A DNA stretch of 22,602 nucleotides, taken from DASYSL01 sp036003365 (GTDB lineage: Bacteria; Eisenbacteria; RBG-16-71-46; DASYSL01). Numbering within the stretch: position 1 is the first letter of the stretch; the number at the start of each line of letters is the position of its first letter. Position numbers and translations under genes: made by a program. The DNA lies in contig DASYSL010000227.1 in assembly GCA_036003365.1 (NCBI GenBank), forward strand, positions 1 to 22,602, read 5' to 3'. The notes beneath the pieces are model-generated. The model ran no database searches, was not told the origin of the DNA, and worked only from the letters and a program-made list of their open reading frames with translations. Positions 7,288 through 14,539 of the stretch are shown one piece after another.

Positions 7288-8007
7288 TCACTTCTGTAGG
7301 AAGACCTTTTGGCCCACCCCCACGAGCCCGATGCGCGTGACCGTGGCGTAGATACCCGCGTTGGCGCGGTTGGCGCGAGCCGCGGCCTTGAGCACATCGG
7401 ACTTGGTGCTTCCCGAATCCGGGTCGATGTTCACCATCACACAGCGAAGGTCGTGGATCGTGGCGCTGATGGCGGGCGCGTCGGCCTCCTCCCCGAAGAC
7501 CAGCGTGCCGCCGAGCCACTCGTCCTCGACGAACGGGACGGCGCGCGTGGGCCGGATCACGAGGTTGGGCCGAAAGCGCCGCACCTCGGGGTGCTGACTC
7601 GCCAGACTGCAAACTTCGTTCACCGTCTCGTTGGTGATCACAGAGAGGCTCGCGTCGTCGAAGATGCCATCCTTCAAGTGCATCATCTTGACCGGACCGC
7701 CGAACCGGCGACCGACATCCGCGGCCAGCGGCTCGCCGAACGTATCCATCTCCTCACCTTCGGGAGTCCGGATCCGCGTGGGCAATTCATCGCCATCGCG
7801 TCCGATCGGCGTGAAGCGCACGAGGTCGGGCAGCTTGCTCGCGTTCAGCCAGGGGAATCCGCCAGATCCGTCAAGCCTCAAGAATGCCAGGCGCCGGTCG
7901 CCTTTCAGACCATGCCAGCCCAAGGCGGCGGCCTCCAGCGGCTCGCCGCGCATGGACTTCACGGGATAGCGATAGATCGCCTCGACCCGTCCGATCTCAA
8001 CCGACAA
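7288..8007 (-). CDS. MOSC-domain protein (MOSC_N plus MOSC)
   Basis: A 239-residue cytoplasmic protein. The N-terminus IGRVEAIYRYPVKSMRGEPLE, with the following GWHGLKGDRRLAF, is the MOSC_N signature. The MOSC core contains NETVNEV, RFRPNLVI and a conserved cysteine in DLRCVMVNIDPDSG, the residue proposed to hold sulfur or coordinate molybdenum cofactor in mARC/YcbX relatives. It is shorter than YcbX and has no ferredoxin domain. The start is TTG at 8007, supported by AGGAGG about 6 nt upstream (minus strand); no in-frame ATG is suitably placed. It follows the outer-membrane gene by 10 nt on the same strand, so the two are likely co-transcribed. The substrate is unknown; N-hydroxylated or sulfur compounds are a family-based guess. 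Confidence 0.9.
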   Translation of the reverse strand: MSVEIGRVEAIYRYPVKSMRGEPLEAAALGWHGLKGDRRLAFLRLDGSGGFPWLNASKLPDLVRFTPIGRDGDELPTRIRTPEGEEMDTFGEPLAADVGRRFGGPVKMMHLKDGIFDDASLSVITNETVNEVCSLASQHPEVRRFRPNLVIRPTRAVPFVEDEWLGGTLVFGEEADAPAISATIHDLRCVMVNIDPDSGSTKSDVLKAAARANRANAGIYATVTRIGLVGVGQKVFLQK

Positions 8008-8017
8008 GATGATCCTC

Positions 8018-8599
8018 CTACTTCGAGAAGAACGAGATCCCGATGGAGAAGAGCAAGTCCCACCGCCCCACCCGGTCGTCGGTCTCGAACACGCGATTGA
8101 AACCGCCCTCGAAGCGCAGATCGAGCCGGTCGGCGATCGGCGTGCGCACTCCGCCCCCCGCTCCCACGCCGACCTGCGAATCGGTGGTGTCGCCGGAATG
8201 GAGAATACTCACGGTCGGCCCCACGCGCACGAAAGGCCGCGACCGGTGCGAAGCGAAGTTGTGCATGTAGTCGACTCCCAGCCCGAGCTGCCAGAAGCTG
8301 TCCCCTCCGACATCCACGAGTGACAGGCCAAAGGCGGTTTCGATCTCCGAGGTTTTCGTCACGTAGCATCCGACCCGGACGTTCTGCAGCAAGGCTCCGA
8401 AGTCGGATGCGGGGACGCCGACGCTCGTGATGTTGTCGGTGTCGACGGTTCCGAATGGCGTGTCTTGCGAGTCGGTGATGCCGTAATTGATCCCGAAGTC
8501 GAACCCGATCTCGGCCGCTCCTTTGGTCTGGGCCTGCGCCTGTCCTGCAAACAACGCCACGCACGCGGCGAGAAGAGCGATTCGGAGTGCGGTCTTCAT
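8018..8599 (-). CDS. Small outer-membrane beta-barrel protein
   Basis: A 193-residue protein with a classical signal peptide (about 1-23, cleavage after AQAQ). The mature part is rich in alternating polar/hydrophobic beta strands, such as AEIGFDFGINYGI, FWQLGLGVDYMHNF, PFVRVGPTVSIL and WDLLFSIGISFF. It ends with Phe-Ser-Lys just after aromatic residues, near the outer-membrane C-terminal pattern. The size fits an eight-stranded OmpA/OmpX-like porin-fold barrel. Two cysteines near the signal/mature region and mid-protein have no assigned role. A G-rich Shine-Dalgarno tract precedes the ATG at 8599. The leader contains a perfect palindrome (8612-8630). It is probably the first gene of a two-gene operon with the MOSC gene. 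Specific function unknown. Confidence 0.8.
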   Translation of the reverse strand: MKTALRIALLAACVALFAGQAQAQTKGAAEIGFDFGINYGITDSQDTPFGTVDTDNITSVGVPASDFGALLQNVRVGCYVTKTSEIETAFGLSLVDVGGDSFWQLGLGVDYMHNFASHRSRPFVRVGPTVSILHSGDTTDSQVGVGAGGGVRTPIADRLDLRFEGGFNRVFETDDRVGRWDLLFSIGISFFSK

Positions 8600-8611
8600 A
8601 GGCCCCCCTTT

Positions 8612-8630
8612 CCCACGTGACGCACGTGGG
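8612..8630. promoter_or_regulatory. Perfect palindrome in leader of the outer-membrane gene
   Basis: CCCACGTG (8612-8619) and CACGTGGG (8623-8630) form an 8-bp perfect inverted repeat around ACG. It starts 12 nt upstream of the ATG at 8599 (minus strand), next to the ribosome-binding site. It could be an operator for a dimeric regulator or an RNA hairpin controlling translation. Confidence 0.5.
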
Positions 8631-8754
8631 CTCGCGATGCTAGCACTCCTCCGGGGCGCTCGGAATGCCGGCGCGTCGCCGTCGTTGACACGACTGGGCG
8701 CAATGCGGGACGTTGCTGTCTTTCCTTTCTTGAATCACTCACCCGGAGGTCACG

Positions 8755-9789
8755 ATGTCCGATGTCCAGAGTTCCGTCGCCGAAGCCGCTCCCCCGCATG
8801 CGCAAATGGTCCAGATGGCGATGGCGCATTGGGTGTCGCGCATCGTCTATCTTGCCGCCAAGCTGAACCTCGCCGACCGGCTCGCCGGCGGCCCTCGGTC
8901 GGCCGACGAGCTCGCGGAGCCAACCGGCACGCACGCTCCCTCTCTCTATCGCTTCATGCGTACGCTCTCCAACCTGGGCGTGCTCACCGAGGATGCGCAG
9001 CATCGATTTGCGCTCACGCCCATCGGGGCTTCACTCAAGAGCGACGCACCCGAGCGCACGAAGAACGCCGTGCTCACGGTGGCCAGCGATTGGTGGCACC
9101 GCGGCTTCGGCGAGCTCGAGCATTCGGTGCGCACCGGGGAGAGCGGCTTCGTGAAGACGCTCGGCATGCCCATCTTCGACTTCCTCGCCAAGAATCCCGA
9201 GGAAGCCTCCCGCTTCAGCGACACCATGGTGTGCTTTCACGGCATGGAGCCCGCCGCCGTGGCGGCGGCTTACGACTTTTCGAGCGTGGGCACCTTGATC
9301 GACGTCGGCGGCGCGACCGGGCATCTGCTGGCCACGATCCTGCAGCGTTACCCGACGCCACGCGGCATCCTCTACGACCTCCCGCACGTGGTGCGTGACG
9401 CCCCCGCGTTCCTCAAGATGAGCGGTGTGGCGGACCGCATTCAGATCCAGGCGGGCAGCTTTTTCGACAACGTGCCGTCGGGCGGCGACGCCTACCTGCT
9501 CTCGCACATCATTCATGACTGGAGCGAGGAGCAGTGCCTCACCATCCTCGCCAACTGCAAGCGCGCCATGGGACCCAAGTCGCGCCTGCTGCTGGTCGAG
9601 ATGGTGCTTCCGGAGGGCGACACGCCGCACCCCGGCAAGATGCTCGATCTCATGATGCTGGTCGGGCCCGGCGGCATGGAGCGCACCGAGAAGGGCTATG
9701 GCGAGCTGCTCGCGAAGGCGGGGCTCAAGCTCACGCGCGTCGTTCCCACGGCCTCTCCGGTAAGTGTGGTCGAGAGCGTGCTCGCCTGA
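8755..9789 (+). CDS. SAM-dependent O-methyltransferase (acetylserotonin O-methyltransferase-like)
   Basis: A 344-residue class I methyltransferase with the two-part layout of plant/bacterial small-molecule O-methyltransferases. The N-terminal winged-helix dimerisation domain is at about 15-105 (WVSRIVYLAAKLNLADRLAG, then SLYRFMRTLSNLGVLTE). The C-terminal Rossmann domain carries the SAM loop LIDVGGATGHLL (about 181-192), the acidic-loop region ILYDLPHVV and the catalytic motif HIIHDWSEEQC (about 245-255), where the second His is the expected general base. Usual length for the family. CGGAGG lies about 6 nt before the ATG at 8755. It probably methylates a hydroxyl of an aromatic or polyketide-like metabolite, but no biosynthetic neighbours reveal the substrate. 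A consensus TTGACA occurs at 8685-8690 without a good -10 partner. Confidence 0.93.
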   Translation: MSDVQSSVAEAAPPHAQMVQMAMAHWVSRIVYLAAKLNLADRLAGGPRSADELAEPTGTHAPSLYRFMRTLSNLGVLTEDAQHRFALTPIGASLKSDAPERTKNAVLTVASDWWHRGFGELEHSVRTGESGFVKTLGMPIFDFLAKNPEEASRFSDTMVCFHGMEPAAVAAAYDFSSVGTLIDVGGATGHLLATILQRYPTPRGILYDLPHVVRDAPAFLKMSGVADRIQIQAGSFFDNVPSGGDAYLLSHIIHDWSEEQCLTILANCKRAMGPKSRLLLVEMVLPEGDTPHPGKMLDLMMLVGPGGMERTEKGYGELLAKAGLKLTRVVPTASPVSVVESVLA

Positions 9790-9817
9790 GCGAGGTCAGC
9801 GCAAGAACGTCGCCCCG

Positions 9818-9852
9818 GACACGGCGCCGGACGACAGGTCCGGCGCCGTGTC
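9818..9852. terminator. Long perfect hairpin in convergent gap
   Basis: The arms 9818-9832 and 9838-9852 are perfectly complementary over 15 bp around a 5-nt loop. The hairpin lies 28 nt after the O-methyltransferase stop and 3 nt after the stop of the minus-strand SnoaL-like gene. It has no T-run on either side, so it may end transcription by a non-canonical route or protect 3' ends. Confidence 0.65.
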
Positions 9853-9855
9853 ACG

Positions 9856-10407
9856 TCATCCGCGCTTCGCGGGCTTGCTTCCCGGCGCCGCAGGCATCGA
9901 GACTCCGAGTTGCTCCATCATGGCGCCGTTGTCCATCGCGCCCCAGTGCTCGACCACCTTGCCGTCTTCGAAGCGGATGAGATCGAAGCCTTCGCTCTGG
10001 AACGACTTGCCTGTCGGCTTCATGCCCATCAGGGGCCCCGTCATGGTGCCCGACATCGTGCTGTAGACCCACACTTCGTTGCTGTCGGCCGCCATGTCGT
10101 GGATGTCGACCTTGAGATCGGGGAAGGCCGCGTGCCACTGCACGATGAACGCCTTGACGCCGTTTCGATCCGGCGCATTGCCGGGGAACACCTGGTGCTC
10201 GACGAAATTCTCGGCGAGCATCGAGTCGACGATCGTCGTATCGCCGCCCGCGAGGGCTTTGTCCATGAAGTGACGAACCGCCGCCTTGTTCGTTTCGGCA
10301 GCGGCATTGGCTGTCGTGCTCGTGCTCGTGTTCTGCGAAGCGCTCTGACATCCGGCCTGGAACATGGCGACCAACGCGAGTGCGGTGAGAATTGGGCGAC
10401 CTGACAT
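9856..10407 (-). CDS. SnoaL-like (ester cyclase-type) lipoprotein
   Basis: A 183-residue protein starting MSGRPILTALALVAMF with a lipobox-like QAGC (Cys20), so probably a lipoprotein; Gln at -3 is unusual for a lipobox. After a Ser/Thr/Asn-rich linker comes a SnoaL/NTF2-like domain (about 45-165): AAVRHFMDKALAGGD, AENFVEHQVFPG, FIVQWHAAFPDLKVDIHDM and FDLIRFEDGKVVEHW. These match the 'ester cyclase' subgroup, many of which have no proven activity. GGAGG lies about 9 nt before the ATG at 10407; in-frame sequence further upstream overlaps the PI-PLC gene and is a shadow. It follows that gene by 47 nt on the same strand, so co-transcription is likely. A long hairpin ends the unit. Confidence 0.88.
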   Translation of the reverse strand: MSGRPILTALALVAMFQAGCQSASQNTSTSTTANAAAETNKAAVRHFMDKALAGGDTTIVDSMLAENFVEHQVFPGNAPDRNGVKAFIVQWHAAFPDLKVDIHDMAADSNEVWVYSTMSGTMTGPLMGMKPTGKSFQSEGFDLIRFEDGKVVEHWGAMDNGAMMEQLGVSMPAAPGSKPAKRG

Positions 10408-10454
10408 CCTGTGTCCCTCCGTGTGGGTGAATCCCCCCTGAAAACGACGTGCTG

Positions 10455-12620
10455 CTACGAGCGTCCCTTCTTTCCTGTCGCGGGCGGCGGCACTTCCGCC
10501 ACCGGCTCCTCGTTCAGCTGACGCGCCACGGCGATCAAGTCGCCCTCGCGGTAGAAATCGACGGCCACCAGATTGGGCACGTGGCCGCGCAGCTTCTCGA
10601 ACGCGAGGATGCGGTTGAGCAGGAAGTCGTGCGCGTTCACCGTGTCGGCGTTGCTGGGCTTGGGCATCGGCGTCGACTCGATCCAGTGGTTCATGAGATA
10701 GAGCGATCCGCCGGTACCGCCGCGGTTGGGCGCGTTCGAGAAATCGGCAGGGTGATGGAACGTGTACGGCGTCTCCTGCACGACATCGAAGGCCCAATGC
10801 ACCCAGGGAATCCCCTGGCGCAGGTTTTCGGTCATGACGACGACGCGCTGGTCCGTGTCCACCATCTCGCGCAAGGTCGGCCACGGCTGCTGGAACGGGC
10901 CGCGGTAAACGAATTCGATCAAGCCGCTCTCCTGAAAGCAGCGCTCGATGTCGTGCGCGTCGACGCCCTCGTCCTGGATGATCATGACCAGCACTTCGCC
11001 GGGATTGGCCACCAGGAAATCGTGCATCTCGGTGAGCGCGTCGGTGAACTTCGCGGCGCCCAGCTCGGCGAAGCCGTGCGCCATGTAAACGTCGACCTTC
11101 CCGGTCTCGACTCCGGTCAGACGATTGCGAATGCGCAGCGCCGCCTCGACCGCGTCCTTGCCCACCGCCTCCTCGTACTTGGTCATGGAAGAGGACGCGC
11201 TGTCGATCTGCGTCTTCACGTACTGGCCGGCGGGACAGGCGTAGTGGATGTCGACCAGGAAACCGCGAATGCCGTCCTGCAACTGTTCTTCGATGCCGGC
11301 GCTCTGATTGGGGAACATCCAGCCGGGCACGTCGGCGCCGCCCATCGAATTGTGCGTGGTCGGAAAGATGACCTCGTCGAGCCTGCGCTCGCCCAGCCCG
11401 ACCGATCCGTTGTAGGCCGTCACGGCATCCGGCACCGCCGGTTTGTCGGGTGAGCGCAGCACGAGCCACGCAGTCCCCGCGATCAGCGCAAGAGCCAGCG
11501 CGCCGACGAAGGCGATGGCCCATCCGTGGCGAGCGCGCGAGCCGGCCGCGCCCTTGGCGCCGCCCCGCGGCTCGATCTGTGGCAAGAAATGGAGCGCTGC
11601 GACGAACGCCTCCCGGAGTCCGAGGAAGGCGACCACGAGACCGCCGATCCAAGCGAGGACGGTGAGCGCGGGAATGGGCCACAGCAGCATCGCGGCCCCA
11701 ATGCCAAACCCGAGGACGCCGCGCAGGAGCCGCTCGCGCATCTGCGCCTGCGGGTGGAAGAACCAGCCGCTCACCGCCTCACTCCACTCACGGATCGCCA
11801 CGCGCTCGAGCAGGGAGGCCGACGCCGCGGCGAGCACCAAGCCGGTCAGCCCCAGAGCCATGGCCCAGATCCAGAGCCCGCTCAGAAAGGCGCCCGAAAG
11901 CCCGCCGATCACCGGCCCCAGATCCTTGTCACGCACGGAGAGCGCGGCAAGATTGCCGCCGAACTTCGCCGCGATCGCGAGCACGAGGGCCAGGACGGAG
12001 AGACCGATCCCCAGACGCACGATGGTGCGCCGCTTGTCGTTGGAGAGCCATACGCACGCCGCCGCCAGCCCGACGCCGAGCACCAGGAGAGTCCACGCCA
12101 GCACGCGCACGCGATGGGCAAAGCGCACGAGCATGGCCGCGCGGTCGCCCCCGGGCAGCGATTGCAAGCGACCGATCGCCGCCGTGAGCCGGGGAGGAAT
12201 CTTCTGGGCCAGTCCGGGCTGGCTCGCGACCGCGCTCTCGAGCACGTCGCCGGCATCCTTGACGGTGAGAACGATGTCCCTTGCCTGGCCGGAGCTGATC
12301 GAGCGATGGAGGATGCGGGCGCTGCGCCGGACGGCGGCGCGAAACGCCGCCGAGCTCACGACGCTCCGGCTCACGCCGATGAGCACCGGGCGCACGCCGA
12401 CGAGATCGGGCTTGGCCGCGATCACGGCGTCGGCGAGCTGAGTGGCCGCGAACTCGGAGACGCTCGGATTCTCGAAGCTCGCCGAGATTCGGTCGGCGAA
12501 CGCGCGCTCGTCGAACAGCGAGCGGCGCGTGTAGCCGATGAGGACGGCGCTGAAGATCAGAAGGAGCCCGGCCGCGCCACAGAGCGCGGCAAGCTTCGGG
12601 CGAGCACGACTTGGGGCCAA
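10455..12620 (-). CDS. Multi-pass membrane protein with C-terminal PI-PLC X-like domain
   Basis: About 721 residues from TTG 12620. GAGGGAG sits 5 nt before this codon, which is why I prefer it; an in-frame ATG at 12674 is the alternative. The N-terminal 390 residues hold one TM helix (about 9-29), a soluble segment of about 135 residues, then about six further TM helices (about 170-390). The C-terminal 300 residues resemble a phosphatidylinositol-specific phospholipase C X domain: PTTHNSMGG (His about 423) and VDVYMAHGF (His about 515) match the two catalytic histidines, with GIRGFLVDIHY between them and NPGEVLVMIIQDEG after. It may cleave a phospho-diester lipid head group at the membrane surface; substrate and orientation are inferred. 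It is divergent from the twin lipoproteins and followed by the SnoaL-like lipoprotein. Confidence 0.87.
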   Translation of the reverse strand: MAPSRARPKLAALCGAAGLLLIFSAVLIGYTRRSLFDERAFADRISASFENPSVSEFAATQLADAVIAAKPDLVGVRPVLIGVSRSVVSSAAFRAAVRRSARILHRSISSGQARDIVLTVKDAGDVLESAVASQPGLAQKIPPRLTAAIGRLQSLPGGDRAAMLVRFAHRVRVLAWTLLVLGVGLAAACVWLSNDKRRTIVRLGIGLSVLALVLAIAAKFGGNLAALSVRDKDLGPVIGGLSGAFLSGLWIWAMALGLTGLVLAAASASLLERVAIREWSEAVSGWFFHPQAQMRERLLRGVLGFGIGAAMLLWPIPALTVLAWIGGLVVAFLGLREAFVAALHFLPQIEPRGGAKGAAGSRARHGWAIAFVGALALALIAGTAWLVLRSPDKPAVPDAVTAYNGSVGLGERRLDEVIFPTTHNSMGGADVPGWMFPNQSAGIEEQLQDGIRGFLVDIHYACPAGQYVKTQIDSASSSMTKYEEAVGKDAVEAALRIRNRLTGVETGKVDVYMAHGFAELGAAKFTDALTEMHDFLVANPGEVLVMIIQDEGVDAHDIERCFQESGLIEFVYRGPFQQPWPTLREMVDTDQRVVVMTENLRQGIPWVHWAFDVVQETPYTFHHPADFSNAPNRGGTGGSLYLMNHWIESTPMPKPSNADTVNAHDFLLNRILAFEKLRGHVPNLVAVDFYREGDLIAVARQLNEEPVAEVPPPATGKKGRS

Positions 12621-12778
12621 GGTCGCTCCCTCGAGAAAGACACTCCCGGATTCGGCTTGGCAGCTTATCAGCATCGCCTGCGCGAACAAACCGCACCGTT
12701 CCTCTGGCGCCCCGGGGGTCGAGTCGCTTAAGGTCGGGGCCACTTTCGCCGGGCCGAGCATGGGAGATCCCTGACGCG

Positions 12779-13567
12779 ATGATCGCGGTTCGCAAACTTC
12801 TGCTTTCGAGTGTCGTGCTGTCGGCCGCGGTCCTCTCCGGTTGCGCCCCTTCCGAAAGGGAAACGGAGTACCTGGGCCGCCGGGCCCTCCTCGAGCGGCA
12901 GAATCAGGGCATTCGCGAGCTCATCGAAGAGGCCACAAAGGGTTCGATCGTCCCGGCCGATCGCTTCCTGGTCGGGGTCGACGAAAAGATCGCCGGCGAT
13001 CTCCTGCGCAGCGAGCTGCCCATCCAGCGCCCGCTCGGCGACAAGTTCACCATCCGTCTCGAAAAAGCCGACGTGCGCTTCCGCGACAAGTACGGCGTCA
13101 TCGAGCTCGAGGGCGTCGCCTTCCGCAACAAGACGCCCGATCGGCTGAGCCGCGTGCGCGTGCACGGCGGCCTGGGCGCCGTCTCGATCGACCCGATCAC
13201 GCACCTGCTCAAGATCCGCATCGCCATCGACGACCTCGAGATCCTCCAGGCGGGAATGCTCGACGCCGTGCTGGGAAGCGGCGGCAAGAAGTTTCTCGCT
13301 TCCAAGGGCAAGGGACTTCTGAAGGATCAGCTGCCCGACCTCCAGGTGCCGGTCGCGCTCACCCAAAAGATCCGCATTCCCGCGGTGACCTCGGGCGCCC
13401 TGCAGCTGGATTCGCTCGTGATCCCCATCGATCTCTCGGTCGAGCGCGTCATCGCCGCGCGTCAGAAACTGTGGGTGACCCTCGACGCCAAGGTGGGCGA
13501 GATCTCGGGCGGCGAGGGCGGTCTCGGAGTGCGGCTCGGGAAGAAGAAGCGCGGAGGCAAGTCATGA
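12779..13567 (+). CDS. Lipoprotein, possible TULIP/DUF1439-like lipid-binding fold
   Basis: A 262-residue protein beginning MIAVRKLLLSSVVLSAAVLSGC. LSGC is a good lipobox (Cys22), so it should be a lipid-anchored envelope protein. A charged helical stretch follows (about 28-55), then long amphipathic beta strands: FLVGVDEKIAGDLLRSELP, FTIRLEKADVRFRDKYGVIE and LLKIRIAIDDLEI. The helix-plus-long-sheet pattern resembles YceB/DUF1439 and other TULIP-like lipid-binding proteins, but I cannot name a family with certainty. The C-terminus is glycine/lysine-rich (GKKKRGGKS). The ATG at 12779 is the first that gives a clean signal peptide; GGGAG lies about 12 nt upstream. The stop overlaps the next lipoprotein's ATG. 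Confidence 0.85.
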   Translation: MIAVRKLLLSSVVLSAAVLSGCAPSERETEYLGRRALLERQNQGIRELIEEATKGSIVPADRFLVGVDEKIAGDLLRSELPIQRPLGDKFTIRLEKADVRFRDKYGVIELEGVAFRNKTPDRLSRVRVHGGLGAVSIDPITHLLKIRIAIDDLEILQAGMLDAVLGSGGKKFLASKGKGLLKDQLPDLQVPVALTQKIRIPAVTSGALQLDSLVIPIDLSVERVIAARQKLWVTLDAKVGEISGGEGGLGVRLGKKKRGGKS

Positions 13568-14529
13568 GCCGCGCGCGTCAAATCATCGCCGGGCTCGCCA
13601 CGGCCTTTGCTCTCGTCCTCGCCGGTTGCTCCCGCCCGCCCTCGGCCCAAGAGACGAAGGCTTGGGACGCCGAGCTCCGGCGCCTGCAAACCGAGCAGGA
13701 CTCACTGCGCGCGCGAGCCGCGGCGATCGTCGCCGCCGACCCGCGCATTCAGCGCCTGCCGCAGGGGGATGTGGTGCTCAGCGTGCCCACCCAGTTCATC
13801 CGCGACCTGGTGGAGCGCGTGTTCGACGACGTGGCGAGCCATGTGACTCTGCGGCTTGCCGGCATCAAGGCCCACGTGAAGAAGTCGGTCAAGAAGGTGG
13901 TGAAGATCGGCGATTTCACGGTCGACGTGAACATCCAGCAGATCATCGGCAAGCTCCAGCCCCAGAAGCCGACATTGACCTTCCGCAGCACGGGCATCCA
14001 GGCTCGCCTGCCGGTCGAGGTGAACCAGGGCACGGGGCGCGCCCAGATCCACTTCGTATGGGACGGAAAGAATGTCGCCGGCATGGCGTGCGGCGATCTC
14101 GACGTCACCAAGACGGTGAGCGGCAACGTGATTCCCGCCTCTTACCTCGTGGCCGGGTCTCTCGATCTGGCCATGAAGGGCAAGCAGGTGGTGTGCACGC
14201 CGCGCTTCCCCGAGACGCGCGTCCAGATTCGCGTCAAGCCGTCCAAGGCTTCGTGGGCGTCGATCGATTCGCTGCTGGCGCAGTACACCGGGCTCTGCGG
14301 CTACGTGCTGGAAAAGGTCAATGTTCCGAACATCCTCACCAATGTCGTCCAGGAGAAGGGCTTCAGCGTCAAGCTTCCGCTCGGCAACCTGAAGCCGTTC
14401 GTGATCCCTGCCGGTGTTTCCGACTCGGTCACCGTGGGCCAGCGTTCGCTCGCGGTCGAGACCACGACCGACACGGTGCTGGTGGAGTCCGATGCGATCC
14501 TGTACAGCGCGCACGTCACGTTGAAATAG
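13564..14529 (+). CDS. Second lipoprotein of the operon, possible lipid-binding fold
   Basis: A 321-residue protein with lipobox LAGC (Cys22) after a short hydrophobic stretch. A heptad-like charged helix follows at about 30-55 (AWDAELRRLQTEQDSLRARA), as in the first lipoprotein. The rest is mostly predicted beta: VVLSVPTQFIRDLVERVFDD, HVTLRLAGIKAHV, FTVDVNIQQIIGKL and others. The layout mirrors the preceding gene, and the two may be distant paralogues. Three further cysteines (near 178, 219 and 246) could form a disulfide. GGAGG precedes the ATG at 13564, and the ATGA overlap with the upstream gene implies coupled translation. The MFS gene starts 10 nt after its stop. Function unknown; lipid or small hydrophobic ligand binding is an inference. 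Confidence 0.85.
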   Translation: MSRARQIIAGLATAFALVLAGCSRPPSAQETKAWDAELRRLQTEQDSLRARAAAIVAADPRIQRLPQGDVVLSVPTQFIRDLVERVFDDVASHVTLRLAGIKAHVKKSVKKVVKIGDFTVDVNIQQIIGKLQPQKPTLTFRSTGIQARLPVEVNQGTGRAQIHFVWDGKNVAGMACGDLDVTKTVSGNVIPASYLVAGSLDLAMKGKQVVCTPRFPETRVQIRVKPSKASWASIDSLLAQYTGLCGYVLEKVNVPNILTNVVQEKGFSVKLPLGNLKPFVIPAGVSDSVTVGQRSLAVETTTDTVLVESDAILYSAHVTLK

Positions 14530-14539
14530 GAGGTCGCGC

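Noticed and set aside
8685..8713. Sigma-70 promoter for the O-methyltransferase using TTGACA at 8685-8690
   Set aside because: The -35 is perfect, but the hexamer 17 nt downstream (GGACGT) is nothing like a -10.
12621..12761. N-terminal extension of the PI-PLC-like protein to ATG 12761
   Set aside because: It would push coding sequence into the divergent promoter region. The TTG at 12620 has the best Shine-Dalgarno sequence and begins just before TM1.
12841..13563. In-frame upstream extension of the second lipoprotein
   Set aside because: It would overlap the first lipoprotein in another frame and is Arg/Pro-rich. The ATGA overlap, Shine-Dalgarno sequence and lipobox fix the start at 13564.
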